DNA of 41,054 nucleotides. It comes from an uncultured Saprospiraceae bacterium (GTDB lineage: Bacteria > Bacteroidota > Bacteroidia > Chitinophagales > Saprospiraceae). The notes beneath the pieces were generated by a model. The model saw only the letters and a program-made list of their open reading frames with translations, made no database searches and was not told the DNA's origin. The stretch is taken from contig CALDUB010000069.1 in assembly GCA_937923465.1 (NCBI GenBank), positions 1 through 41,054 of the forward strand, in the 5' to 3' direction. Shown here one piece after another: positions 16,345-24,872 of this stretch. A program made the translations under genes and the position numbers. The stretch's first letter is position 1; every line of letters begins with the position of its first letter.

Positions 16345-16352
16345 TATATTTG
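16345..16352 (+). promoter_or_regulatory. -7 box TATATTTG of the acyl-CoA dehydrogenase
   Basis: Exact TAnnTTTG match ending one base before operator 2. At 20 bases upstream there is TTTC rather than TTG. Transcription would start inside operator 2, near 16359, leaving a leader of about 140 bases. Confidence 0.5.
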
Positions 16353-16369
16353 TAGCGAAAATTCGCTGA
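16353..16369. promoter_or_regulatory. Operator palindrome 2, over the predicted transcription start
   Basis: TAGCGAAAATTCGCTGA repeats the core of operator 1 (AGCGAA-AA-TTCGCT) with its centre 52 bases downstream of the first. A further half site, TTAGCGA, follows at 16374-16380. A repressor bound here would cover the start of transcription. Confidence 0.65.
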
Positions 16370-16501
16370 ACACTTAGCGATACAAAATTGAACATTGATT
16401 ATTTTTAAAAATAAGAGACTTTAGTTCGCAAAAAAATATCAGGAGTTAAAAATTTAGCCTCTAATATTTAACGTTTAAAATCTCAATACAATCTCACAGC
16501 A

Positions 16502-18298
16502 ATGACTAAGATGCCAGAGCATTCTTTAAAGAAAGATGTCCTTCAAGGAGGAGAGTTTTTAATTAAAGACGAAAAAATTCGTAACGTTTTCATTCCAGAA
16601 GAACTCAATGAAGAACAGCAAATGATACGCCAAATGGTGCGTGATTTTGCAGAAGAGGTAAAGTTGGACTCTCCACACATGGACAAGCAAGTGGAGCTTT
16701 TACAAAAAGCAGGAGAGTTAGGATTATTGAGTTCTCACATCGCGGAAGAATTCGGAGGTATGCCACTGGATACCAATACGAATACGGTTATCAATGAAGA
16801 GATGGGATACATCCCAGGTGGTTTTACAACTACTTATGCTGCACACGTTGGTATTGGTACTTTGCCGATTGTCTACTTTGGTACAGAAGCGCAAAAAGCG
16901 AAATATCTTCCAGGTTTGGCAACGGGACAGTTGAAAGCATCTTACTGTTTGACTGAACCAAGTTCAGGTTCTGATGCATTGGCAGCAAAAACGACGGCTG
17001 TATTGAGCGAAGACGGAAAGTCTTACATTATCAACGGTCAAAAAATGTGGATTACGAATGCAGGTTTTGCAGACGTATTCATTGTATTTGCTAAAATCGA
17101 TGGCGAAAAATTCACGGGCTTTATTATCGAAAGAGACACTCCAGGTTTCACTTTCGGAGCAGAGGAAGCAAAATTAGGTATCAAAGGTTCTTCGACGCGT
17201 CAAGTATTCTTTGAAAACGTCACAATTCCAGTTGACAACCTATTAGGAGAAGCAGGAAAAGGACACTTGATTGCTTTCAACATCTTAAACGTTGGACGTT
17301 TCAAATTAGGTGTATTGACAATGGGCGGTAGCAAGAGTGCAGTAAAAGGTGCGACTCAATATGCTAACGAACGCGTACAATTTAAAGTGCCGATTTCTTC
17401 TTTCGGTGCTATTCAATACAAATTGGCAGAAATGGCAATCCGTACTTTCGCAACAGAAAGTACTTGTTACCGTGTCTCTGATTTGATGCAAGACAAAGAG
17501 CAGAATCTTCTTGCAGAAGGAAAAACACATACAGAAGCATTATTAGAATCTGCGGAAGAATACGCAATCGAATGTGCTATCTTGAAAGTATTGGGTTCTG
17601 AAACGGCAGATTACTGTGTGGATGAATTAGTACAAGTACATGGTGGATACGGTTTCTCTGAGGAGTACCCAGCAGCTATGGCTTACCGTGACTCTCGTAT
17701 CGGACGTATCTATGAAGGTACGAACGAAATCAACCGTATGTTGTCTGTCAACATGCTATTGAAGCGCGCGATGAAGGGTAAATTAGACATCGTAGGACCA
17801 GCATGGGAAGTGCAGAAAGAATTGGCATCAATGCCTTCTTTTGGTAGCCCAGAGGGTGTGTATGGCGAGGAGTACAAAACTGTGAAGAATTTCAAGAAAT
17901 TAGTATTAATGGTAGCTGGGGCAGCTGCTAAAATGCAAATGGAAGGTCAATTAGACTTGCGCAACGAGCAAGAAATTTTGATGAATGTAGCAGATATGAT
18001 GATTGTCACGTATAACGCAGAAAGTCTGTTGTTGCGCGTAGATAAACTACAAAACACAGCTACTAAGCCACAAAGTCAAGATGTTTACGATGCGATTTTG
18101 AAAACTTACATATTTGATGCAACAGCACAAATGGAAAAATTCTCAAAAGAAGCATTGGTATCATTTGCAGAAGGAGATTTATTGAAAACGATGCTCATGG
18201 GCTTAAAGCGTTTTGTTAAATATCCACCAACAAATGTAAAAGAAAATCGCCGTTTGATCGCTTCAAAATTAATTGAAGCAAACGGATATTGCTTGTAA
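16502..18298 (+). CDS. Acyl-CoA dehydrogenase, very-long-chain type
   Basis: 598 residues. FAD-dependent acyl-CoA dehydrogenases form the trans-2 double bond in the first step of beta-oxidation. The N-terminal helical domain is about 35-145, the signature CLTEPSSGSDA is at 149-159, WITNAGFADVF follows at 183, and the catalytic Glu is E405 in RIYEGTNEINR. A C-terminal extension of about 150 residues beyond this, longer than in medium-chain enzymes (about 380-400 in all), is the ACADVL/ACAD9-type architecture, so long acyl chains are the likely substrates. Unlike many relatives it has no thiolase or hydroxyacyl-CoA dehydrogenase beside it. The twin operators predict repression when fatty acids are absent; that is inference. 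Confidence 0.93.
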   Translation: MTKMPEHSLKKDVLQGGEFLIKDEKIRNVFIPEELNEEQQMIRQMVRDFAEEVKLDSPHMDKQVELLQKAGELGLLSSHIAEEFGGMPLDTNTNTVINEEMGYIPGGFTTTYAAHVGIGTLPIVYFGTEAQKAKYLPGLATGQLKASYCLTEPSSGSDALAAKTTAVLSEDGKSYIINGQKMWITNAGFADVFIVFAKIDGEKFTGFIIERDTPGFTFGAEEAKLGIKGSSTRQVFFENVTIPVDNLLGEAGKGHLIAFNILNVGRFKLGVLTMGGSKSAVKGATQYANERVQFKVPISSFGAIQYKLAEMAIRTFATESTCYRVSDLMQDKEQNLLAEGKTHTEALLESAEEYAIECAILKVLGSETADYCVDELVQVHGGYGFSEEYPAAMAYRDSRIGRIYEGTNEINRMLSVNMLLKRAMKGKLDIVGPAWEVQKELASMPSFGSPEGVYGEEYKTVKNFKKLVLMVAGAAAKMQMEGQLDLRNEQEILMNVADMMIVTYNAESLLLRVDKLQNTATKPQSQDVYDAILKTYIFDATAQMEKFSKEALVSFAEGDLLKTMLMGLKRFVKYPPTNVKENRRLIASKLIEANGYCL

Positions 18299-18334
18299 GA
18301 TTTAAGAGTTGAATAATTAATGTGATATGATTTG

Positions 18335-18368
18335 AAAAGCTCAATCGTCTTTGGACGATTGGGCTTTT
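18335..18368. terminator. Terminator of the acyl-CoA dehydrogenase
   Basis: A 15-bp stem with one G-T pair (AAAAGCTCAATCGTC / GACGATTGGGCTTTT), a four-base loop and a T tail, 37 bases after the stop. Confidence 0.85.
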
Positions 18369-18545
18369 TTGATTCTTGGGAACGGTGAAAGAATAACATA
18401 TAACAGATGTTGAGAATTATTTTGTTCTTAGTTTTTGCTTTTAAAGCAGGAGTTATGTTGATATAATGACTGTTTTAAAAGTGAAAAATAAGAGCAAAAG
18501 AAACTCAAAAGCGTTATAAGTTATTTTTTCGCGTTCCTGAGTAGA

Positions 18546-19625
18546 CTAATAAATCATCAGTTCCACATCTCGAATTCCTCCTGAAAATAACACGCCTGTT
18601 TCTGGCTGCTCTCCAAAAGAAAAGCGGGTTTCGGGAAGACCAGCTTCTATCAAGATATCACGGATTGAATTTAAGCGAGGAACGTACAGTAGATTATTAC
18701 CTTCTTTGAAGCGAATCATTAATTTGTCTTCATTTTTTGATTCTAGAATACGTTTAGTAATAGCATTCAGAGCATCAATAGCATCTTTTTCCAGGGCAGT
18801 CATACCTCTTCTGAAAAGTACATAAGACATTTGTCCTGCATAAAATTCTTTGTCCGCATTAGTAAAACTACGAATAACAGCTACCGTTGGAGAACTAGTG
18901 TCATAATCATCATAAATGTTACCTGTCAATGGCGCATCAATATACAAATCTGGAGACGGAAAGTGACGCTGGTAGAGGCTATCAGCAAAGAAACTGCCGT
19001 CTTTTTTTATCTCTGTGATAGTTGTAGCTCCGTCCATTAATAGATTTCCATTATAAGCAGTAACGACAGCATTTCTGTAGAATGCTTCAAATAAAAGGTA
19101 ATCATAGTCTTCTTTGGGGTGAAAGATGAATTGTTTATTTTCCCATTTTTCATTTACTATTAGTTCAGACTCTGCGAGTAATTCTCTGCGGTCACAGTAA
19201 CTGTCACCGCCCAAAATGCGCAATTTGCAAGGCGTATTAAAATTAGTAGCAGAACCTTCTCGACCAAAGCCTCCACTCATATATTGAGGCGAGCGCGCCA
19301 AAAATATTTCAAAAACATACGTACGACCTTTTTTTAATGGTTCAACAAGTTTCTGACCTATAGCTTCTACGGCATTATTCTCTCGGACGACCATGCCTAC
19401 ATAGGTATTACCATATGCAGGAGCTGCGGTTACTTGAAAATCACTGTAAGGAACTGGATGCGTGTCTACAGGAGAATTGCCCGATGCGTTACAATCTTGC
19501 CAGCCTATTGGTGTTTGACTTAGGCGAGGGGTGTCTTCAAAAGAAGGATTGTAGAGGAAGATTTCGTCTTGACTGAAAATGCAAGTAGAAGAGAATAAAA
19601 AGAGGATAAATAAGAAATTGTGCAT
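18546..19625 (-). CDS. Exported protein: jelly-roll-like N-terminus and degenerate OmpA-like C-terminus
   Basis: 359 residues from the ATG at 19625, chosen because it opens a signal peptide (MHNFLFILFLFSSTCIFSQ); the longer frame back to 19709 would read through a terminator hairpin. After cleavage come NPSFEDTPRLSQTPIGWQDC and a run of strands to about residue 190, like carbohydrate-binding-type jelly rolls that begin 'NpsFE...P.gW'. The last 110 residues (ALNAITKRILES.. YVPRLNSIRDILIEAGL.. RFSFGEQ.. RDVELMIY) follow the helix-strand pattern of OmpA C-terminal domains, which bind peptidoglycan, but lack the usual NxxLSxxRA. Both assignments are by pattern and tentative. No sorting tail is present. 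Confidence 0.65.
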   Translation of the reverse strand: MHNFLFILFLFSSTCIFSQDEIFLYNPSFEDTPRLSQTPIGWQDCNASGNSPVDTHPVPYSDFQVTAAPAYGNTYVGMVVRENNAVEAIGQKLVEPLKKGRTYVFEIFLARSPQYMSGGFGREGSATNFNTPCKLRILGGDSYCDRRELLAESELIVNEKWENKQFIFHPKEDYDYLLFEAFYRNAVVTAYNGNLLMDGATTITEIKKDGSFFADSLYQRHFPSPDLYIDAPLTGNIYDDYDTSSPTVAVIRSFTNADKEFYAGQMSYVLFRRGMTALEKDAIDALNAITKRILESKNEDKLMIRFKEGNNLLYVPRLNSIRDILIEAGLPETRFSFGEQPETGVLFSGGIRDVELMIY

Positions 19626-19678
19626 AATATAATGGATTTTTAAGTGCGCACAATAAAGGTAAGATTTGATTTTGGAAT

Positions 19679-19724
19679 AAAAAAGCACCCACTCTGAGAA
19701 TGCTCTCAAAGTGGGTGCTTTTTT
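19679..19724 (-). terminator. Terminator of the CHU_C protein gene
   Basis: About 20 paired bases with one mismatch (AAAAGCACCCACT arm, right arm AGTGGGTGCTTTT) and a short loop, 60 bases beyond the minus-strand stop at 19785, with a T run on the minus strand. Confidence 0.85.
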
Positions 19725-19784
19725 TTGTACTGTAGGTTGCCTATGGGAAGTTACAGTCTATTAGTTTTAGTTTGGTAAACTATT

Positions 19785-20414
19785 TTAATCAATTTTCATA
19801 TATCCAGAAAAGGTATTGCCTTCTCCGTCGTCGAAAACATAGTAGTAGACATTATCTTCAGATACTAACGGCTCTCCGTCCTTAGCCGTTCCATCCCAAG
19901 AGTTTTGATAGTTGACACTAGCAAAAACTTCTTCACCCCACTTGTTAAAAATTACTAGAGAGTTATTAGTATAAGACTCCGCACCAATGATAGTAAAGGT
20001 GTCATTTATTCCGTCACCATCTGGTGAAAATCCGCTAAGGAAAGTTAATTTTTCACAAATAATATCGACGTTAACATTAATTGTATCCAAGCCATTTTTT
20101 TTGCGTACTATATAAGTGAAACTATCTGTTTCTTCACAAATATCAGTAAATGGACGAAAAGTTAAGGTATAGTCGTTGTTTATTTCTAAATTACCATAAT
20201 CTGGCTTGTCAAAAACTATAATATCCTCAATTGTCGTTTCATTTTCTAGAGTTTCAAAAGCATCAAAAATAATGCTGTTGTTGCGCACGACTAATAGGTG
20301 GTTTTCTACAGAAGATGCATATATTGGACTGTTTGTTAATCCTGAAAGTAGAAGTAGCAAACCGAAAAAGCTAAAATGAAAATTCATACTTGTCATTTTT
20401 GAAATAAAATTCAT
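19785..20414 (-). CDS. Small exported protein with gliding-associated C-terminal domain (CHU_C, T9SS type B)
   Basis: 209 residues. Signal peptide lies within about 1-33 (FFGLLLLLSGLTNSPIYASS); starts at Met1, Met7 or Met10 are all possible. Residues about 35-115 form one beta domain resembling the 'cadherin-like/Ig' spacers of surface proteins (IVFDKPDYGNLEINNDYTLT, FTYIVRKKNG). From 121 (LTFLSGFSPDGDGINDTFTI.. SLVIFNKWGEEVF.. SWDGTAKDGE.. YYYVFDDGEGNTFSGYM) it is a complete CHU_C domain, which directs secretion by T9SS and is shared with SprB-type adhesins. CHU_C cargo is usually far longer; this is nearly the sorting domain alone. Confidence 0.88.
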   Translation of the reverse strand: MNFISKMTSMNFHFSFFGLLLLLSGLTNSPIYASSVENHLLVVRNNSIIFDAFETLENETTIEDIIVFDKPDYGNLEINNDYTLTFRPFTDICEETDSFTYIVRKKNGLDTINVNVDIICEKLTFLSGFSPDGDGINDTFTIIGAESYTNNSLVIFNKWGEEVFASVNYQNSWDGTAKDGEPLVSEDNVYYYVFDDGEGNTFSGYMKID

Positions 20415-20998
20415 AGTTTATTGTTTACCCTACATTAAGTAGTCGGTATTAATTTTTTCGTTAAAATTTGAGGGCAAGATTTTATAATAATTTCTTTCAA
20501 AAGAAGTACAGTAGTAGCTACGATTTTTTTTGAAGAAAATAGTATAAAAAGATATTTTCAAATTGCTGAAGTAATTATTATGACTTACTTAAGAAGATTT
20601 GGACAAAGGAAATATTAGTAGATATAGATATCCAATTCCTTTTTAATAAAGAGCAAAATGCTTCTAAAATAATAGTATTTAATGATTAACGTAGGGAAAA
20701 AGTATGATAGGGAGGACGAACAATATAATGATAGCAATTTTTCTGCCAAAAGACTGATATCATGGATATTGAGCGAAAATTTTGTAAAAAATATTCGTCG
20801 GCATTCTTTTTGCCAATGTTATATTGGAGAGAGAAAAAATAAGTGGTCTAATGTTTTAATATCGTACAACGAATTACTATTATTCTATACATAGTAAAGT
20901 AAATGGTTATTTGATTTTTGTAGTAAAAGTAATTGGGTTAGGGTTTTCTTTTAAGAAGTTGGCATTAATTTTTTCTACTCCTTTATATCCCCTATAGC
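20415..20998. other. Intergenic region between divergent genes
   Basis: About 580 AT-rich bases that must contain promoters for both neighbours, although no TAnnTTTG with a paired TTG stands out. The phrase GG[CT]ATTAATTTTTTC occurs twice in the same orientation (about 20441 and 20960). A 70-codon frame at 20682-20894 shows no family resemblance and is not annotated. Confidence 0.5.
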
Positions 20999-22141
20999 AT
21001 GGAAAAAATAAAAATATACACGACATCTACCTTAATGTTTCTAGGCTTGTTCTTTTCAGATTTACCTGCAAAGACAAGTAATGACCATCCTCCTACGGAG
21101 AATGTGATTAAAGAACGTTTGATGTCTATGAAGTCGTCACTCAAACCCGTATACCATCCAACCGTTCTTAGTTACATTGAAACCTATATCTATAGAGCAC
21201 GTGTAGATACGCGCTTATTAGTAGGAAAGGCAACTTTGTACTTTCCAATTTTTGAACATTACTTAGATTTATACGGCTTACCGCAAGAATTAAAATACTT
21301 GGCAGCTTGGGAGTCAAAGCTAAGTCCAATAGCAAAATCTCCTGTAGGTGCAGGAGGGCTTTGGCAGATGATGCCAGCTACGGCAAGAATGTATGGCTTG
21401 ACTGTTAATAATCAAATAGATGAGCGCCTTGACCCTCATAAGTCAACAGAAGCGGCAGTATTGTACTTATCTGATTTGTATAAAAGATTTGGTGATTGGA
21501 CACTGGTTTCGGCAGCTTATAACTGTGGTGAGGGCAGAATCATAAAAGCAATAAAGACAGGTGGAAGCAAGGACTATTGGACGCTACGTCGTTACTTACC
21601 AGAGGAGACAATGGATTATATTCCTGCTATTTTAGCGACTACTTATGCGATGCAATATTATCATTTTTATGATATACGTCCACGTTATCCTGATTATTCT
21701 GACCAATATTTGCGGACTTCCGTCATATACTATGGGACTACTTTTAAAGAAGTGTCAAAAATGACGGGAATTTCCAAGAAGAGGTTGGCGACATTAAATC
21801 CTTCTTATCTCGGCGGTGTCATTCCTTCTAATCGTAATGGAAATTACATTAGAATGCCAGAAAATGAAACAGCACGTTTTAGAGATATTTGGACAAAAAT
21901 AAAACGGAAGAGAAGCGTAAAAGCTAATTCGAATTCTAATCCAAACAGAGAAGCATCTTACCCTGTTTTGTGTGTGGTGAAGCCTGGTGATAACTTAGTC
22001 TATTTGTCAAAATTATATAAAGTTCCAGTTCAGAAGATTATTGAATGGAATGACTTAAAGACAAATCGTTTAACGGCTTTTCAGGAATTATTAATTCGTA
22101 TTTCTGTCGTCAATAAGTCTCGGAAGAATATGAAGACATAA
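20999..22141 (+). CDS. Membrane-bound lytic murein transglycosylase D-like, with LysM
   Basis: 380 residues, exported (signal about 1-25, ending PAKT). The GH23/SLT domain is about 75-215: the catalytic Glu105 in AAWESKLSP, then GAGGLWQMMPATARMYGL and AYNCGEGR. It cleaves the glycan strands of peptidoglycan to 1,6-anhydromuramic ends in the periplasm. A degenerate LysM-like stretch lies at about 240-288 (FKEVSKMTGISKKRLATLNP) and a better LysM at about 321-369 (VVKPGDNLVYLSKLYKVPVQ) for peptidoglycan binding. No lipobox is visible. The gene is a single unit ending in a shared terminator. Confidence 0.92.
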   Translation: MEKIKIYTTSTLMFLGLFFSDLPAKTSNDHPPTENVIKERLMSMKSSLKPVYHPTVLSYIETYIYRARVDTRLLVGKATLYFPIFEHYLDLYGLPQELKYLAAWESKLSPIAKSPVGAGGLWQMMPATARMYGLTVNNQIDERLDPHKSTEAAVLYLSDLYKRFGDWTLVSAAYNCGEGRIIKAIKTGGSKDYWTLRRYLPEETMDYIPAILATTYAMQYYHFYDIRPRYPDYSDQYLRTSVIYYGTTFKEVSKMTGISKKRLATLNPSYLGGVIPSNRNGNYIRMPENETARFRDIWTKIKRKRSVKANSNSNPNREASYPVLCVVKPGDNLVYLSKLYKVPVQKIIEWNDLKTNRLTAFQELLIRISVVNKSRKNMKT

Positions 22142-22172
22142 AGTTTATCGAAATTTTTGATAGCTTACAAAA

Positions 22173-22200
22173 AAATGGCTGCCCGTAAAGGCAGCCATTT
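22173..22200. terminator. Bidirectional terminator between converging genes
   Basis: A perfect 11-bp stem (AAATGGCTGCC / GGCAGCCATTT) with a six-base loop, between the transglycosylase stop and the acyl-CoA ligase stop, with A and T runs on the two sides. Confidence 0.9.
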
Positions 22201-22204
22201 CTTT

Positions 22205-24025
22205 TTAGATGTCGTAGATATTAGAAATATCACTTTTGTGTTTTTCGCGAATAACACGACGTTTTAACTTCAATGTCGGCGTCAATTCGGCATCACTACC
22301 GTCACCTTTCATTGGTTCCCATTGTACTGCGAGTAATTTAAATTTCTTAATCTGCTCAATATGTGCAAATTCAGGATTGTACTCTTCACAAATACGCTGG
22401 AATTCAGCTAATACTTTTTCGTTCTTAATCGCATCGCTCATTCCTGTCCATGCGACACCATTATTCATACACCAATCTTTCAGAGCTTCCTCTGCTGGTA
22501 AAATCAAGGCACTAACGAATTTTTGCTTTTCACCAATAACCATTATTTGCTCAATCAAGAAATTCTCTTTGAAGCGGCTCTCAATAGGAGCAGGTGCTAC
22601 ATACTTACCACCCGAAGTTTTGAGTAACTCTTTCTTACGGTCAGTAATCTTCAACATGTCTGTGCCGTTGACATCGACCATTTTTCCGATATCACCCGTT
22701 TTTAACCAACGTTTACCGTCTTTTTCAAGGATAACCTCTGATGTTGCTTTTTCATTATTATGGTAGCCCATCATTATGTTATCACCCGCAGCTAAGATTT
22801 CTCCTTCGCCTGGCTTATAATTTCCGTCACTTGAGTCAATCATAATTTCGACACCCAATAATGCTGGACCAATCGCGCTCATTGTTGCCCCGCCTTTATC
22901 ATAGCGACCGATAGCAAGACCTGGCGATGACTCTGTTAGTCCATAGCCTTCACGAATAGGCACACCTGCTGCAGAGAAAACTTGTTTCATCTTAGTCGGA
23001 CAAGCGGCAGCACCCGTCAAGATACCTTTGACGTTACCGCCTAGGGCTTCGCGCCATTTGCTATAGATTAATTTATCAGCAATAGAGCGTTTGATGCCTG
23101 CCATTCCTGAGTACTCTTTGCCGTACTCATAATCTTCTGTTAGACTTAATGCCCAAAAGAATAATTTCTTTTTAGCACCTGTTAACTCGAGACCCTTATT
23201 GTATATTTTTTCGTAAACTTTTTCAAGTAGACGTGGAACCGTTGTGAAAAAATGCGGTTTAACTGCGCGTAAATCACCATCTTCTCCACCTAAATTATCT
23301 GTTCCCGTTTGTACTATTTCAAAAGAATTGAATAAGTAAGAGTACGTTGATGTACGCTCAAAGATATGACATAAAGGCAAGAAACTTAGACAAATATCAC
23401 CAGCTTTGTGTGGCATGATTTCTCTAACTGCCATTACGTTTGATAAGATATTTTTGTGAGATAACATGACACCTTTAGGGTTTCCTGTGGTACCTGAGGT
23501 GTAGATAATAGTTGCCAAGTCGTCTGTCCAAACCTTAGCTTTAGCTGCTTCTACAGCGTCAGCACCTTCATCACTCCAAAATTCTTCGTAATGTTTTACT
23601 CCTTCTGTTTTATCGAAAGAATAAATATCTATTAGTGATGGAATATTTGGACGTGCTTTGGTTACCTTATCATAAAGGTCACCATCTCCAACAACTACAT
23701 ATTTAACTTGAGAGTCATTAAAGATGTAGTCATAATCTTTTGGCGCAATGGTAGGATAAACAGGGACATTGACAACGCCAATTTGTGCCATTCCGATATC
23801 CATCATTATCCATTCTGGACGATTTTGGTAAGATATCAATGCTACTTTATCACCAGCTTGTAATCCTAGTTTTAAAAGCCCACGAGAGATTTTATTAGCT
23901 TTTTCAATTATTTCGTCCGTGCTATAGTAAATCCACTTTCCGTCTTTTTTGTGACCTAAAGATTTTTTTAGTGGATGTGTTTTTTGTTGATAGTAAATAC
24001 AATCAAATACCCTCGTTACTTCCAT
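22205..24025 (-). CDS. Long-chain acyl-CoA synthetase (AMP-forming)
   Basis: 606 residues from the ATG at 24025; the longer frame to 24058 adds eleven residues without conservation. Signature segments: ATP-binding YTSGTTGNPKG at 175-185, REGYGLTESSP at about 358-368, KTGDIG at about 442-447 and the hinge DRKKELLKTSGGKYVAP. It activates long-chain fatty acids to acyl-CoA through an acyl-adenylate. It belongs to the FadD15-like branch with the cofactor-rich FLPLCHIFER segment. Function complements the acyl-CoA dehydrogenase 4 kb away, but the TAGCGAA operator is not found upstream of this gene. Confidence 0.94.
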   Translation of the reverse strand: MEVTRVFDCIYYQQKTHPLKKSLGHKKDGKWIYYSTDEIIEKANKISRGLLKLGLQAGDKVALISYQNRPEWIMMDIGMAQIGVVNVPVYPTIAPKDYDYIFNDSQVKYVVVGDGDLYDKVTKARPNIPSLIDIYSFDKTEGVKHYEEFWSDEGADAVEAAKAKVWTDDLATIIYTSGTTGNPKGVMLSHKNILSNVMAVREIMPHKAGDICLSFLPLCHIFERTSTYSYLFNSFEIVQTGTDNLGGEDGDLRAVKPHFFTTVPRLLEKVYEKIYNKGLELTGAKKKLFFWALSLTEDYEYGKEYSGMAGIKRSIADKLIYSKWREALGGNVKGILTGAAACPTKMKQVFSAAGVPIREGYGLTESSPGLAIGRYDKGGATMSAIGPALLGVEIMIDSSDGNYKPGEGEILAAGDNIMMGYHNNEKATSEVILEKDGKRWLKTGDIGKMVDVNGTDMLKITDRKKELLKTSGGKYVAPAPIESRFKENFLIEQIMVIGEKQKFVSALILPAEEALKDWCMNNGVAWTGMSDAIKNEKVLAEFQRICEEYNPEFAHIEQIKKFKLLAVQWEPMKGDGSDAELTPTLKLKRRVIREKHKSDISNIYDI

Positions 24026-24191
24026 TTTATTTGTGAATTTAGTTAGATATGTGAGCAAACAGATACTTGGAACCTGTTTAATTTTTCGTTTGTTATTAGA
24101 AACCCAGTTTAAAAACTAATTTCTACCGCAATTTAAAAACAAATACCAAATTAAGGTAATTTAAACCAAATTATTGAGATATTATGTAAAA

Positions 24192-24665
24192 TTATTTACG
24201 TGTTTGTTCCGTTTTCTCTACCCTAAAACCAACAGACTTAACTCCTTTGAGTGCTTCCGTTCTAGTATATTGCTCTACGGATAAAGTATAAGTTCCTGTT
24301 TCTTCAAAATAAGCACCGCTCTGAATTGGAATACGCAAGTCGCACCATTCTCCTCCACAATTGCCAAACCAGACACCATTTTTTTCTGCCAACTCTAAGG
24401 AAACCATATCGGAGACTACTTTGCCACTTGGTGATTTTGTATGAAATTTTACATAGAGATTTTGAGTTTTGAATTCTGTGCTATGTGTCAGGTCTAAGTA
24501 TAAATTTTGTAAAGATTTTGTGTCGTTTATTTCAAAAGGGAAGTCTAACTTGTTTTCATAAGCCCAAGTATTGTTGGACAAAGAAATGTCTTTTTCGTAG
24601 AGAAATGATTGACCACAAGATTGTAGGAAAAAGCAGAATGTAAGAAGCAAAAAAGTATTTTTCAT
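24192..24665 (-). CDS. gldH: Gliding motility lipoprotein GldH
   Basis: 157 residues with a lipoprotein signal (lipobox LQSC, Cys17). The mature part matches the GldH pattern: a W in NNTWAYENKLDFPFEI, NLYLDLTHSTEF.. NLYVKFHTKSPSG, LELAEKNGVWFGN, and the end ALKGVKSVGFRVEK. GldH is one of the Gld proteins required for gliding in flavobacteria and is present only in Bacteroidota, in or on the cell envelope. Its usual neighbours are not here, and no other gld gene is in the window. The stop is 166 bases before the acyl-CoA ligase start on the same strand; co-transcription is possible. Confidence 0.85.
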   Translation of the reverse strand: MKNTFLLLTFCFFLQSCGQSFLYEKDISLSNNTWAYENKLDFPFEINDTKSLQNLYLDLTHSTEFKTQNLYVKFHTKSPSGKVVSDMVSLELAEKNGVWFGNCGGEWCDLRIPIQSGAYFEETGTYTLSVEQYTRTEALKGVKSVGFRVEKTEQTRK

Positions 24666-24834
24666 ATAATTAAAACGGTTGACGGCAATTAATTTGCCTG
24701 AAACGAGTAATGATAGTTTGAACGCGCAAATTAGCCTAATCCGTACAGAGGAAAGCCTTCATTTATTATTTTTTTTTAAAAAGCGGATAATTATTCACAA
24801 CTTCGCTCATTGTACTATTGTTGAGAGAAGAGCA

Positions 24835-24866
24835 TTCATATTTCATACTTCATATTTCATATTTAA
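24835..24866 (+). repeat. Tandem phrases before the flavoprotein gene (TTCATATTTCAT type)
   Basis: TTCATATTTCATACTTCATA and a further TTTCATATTT end six bases before the ATG at 24873, occupying the place of a ribosome binding site. Confidence 0.6.
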
Positions 24867-24872
24867 AAAAAG

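Larger units (their letters stand above)
15932..16501. other. Regulatory intergenic region before the acyl-CoA dehydrogenase
   Basis: 570 bases without a gene. It holds phrases of TCTAATATCTAAAGTCTA type at 16008-16050, a 7-bp hairpin (ATAACGT/ACGTTAT, 16205-16226), two operator palindromes and a -7 box (listed separately), and another TCTAA/TTTAA phrase run at 16455-16495 just before the ATG. Confidence 0.6.

Noticed and set aside
20682-20894. 70-codon plus-strand frame
   Set aside because: AT-rich, no family resemblance, no start signal, and lies where promoters of the neighbours must be.
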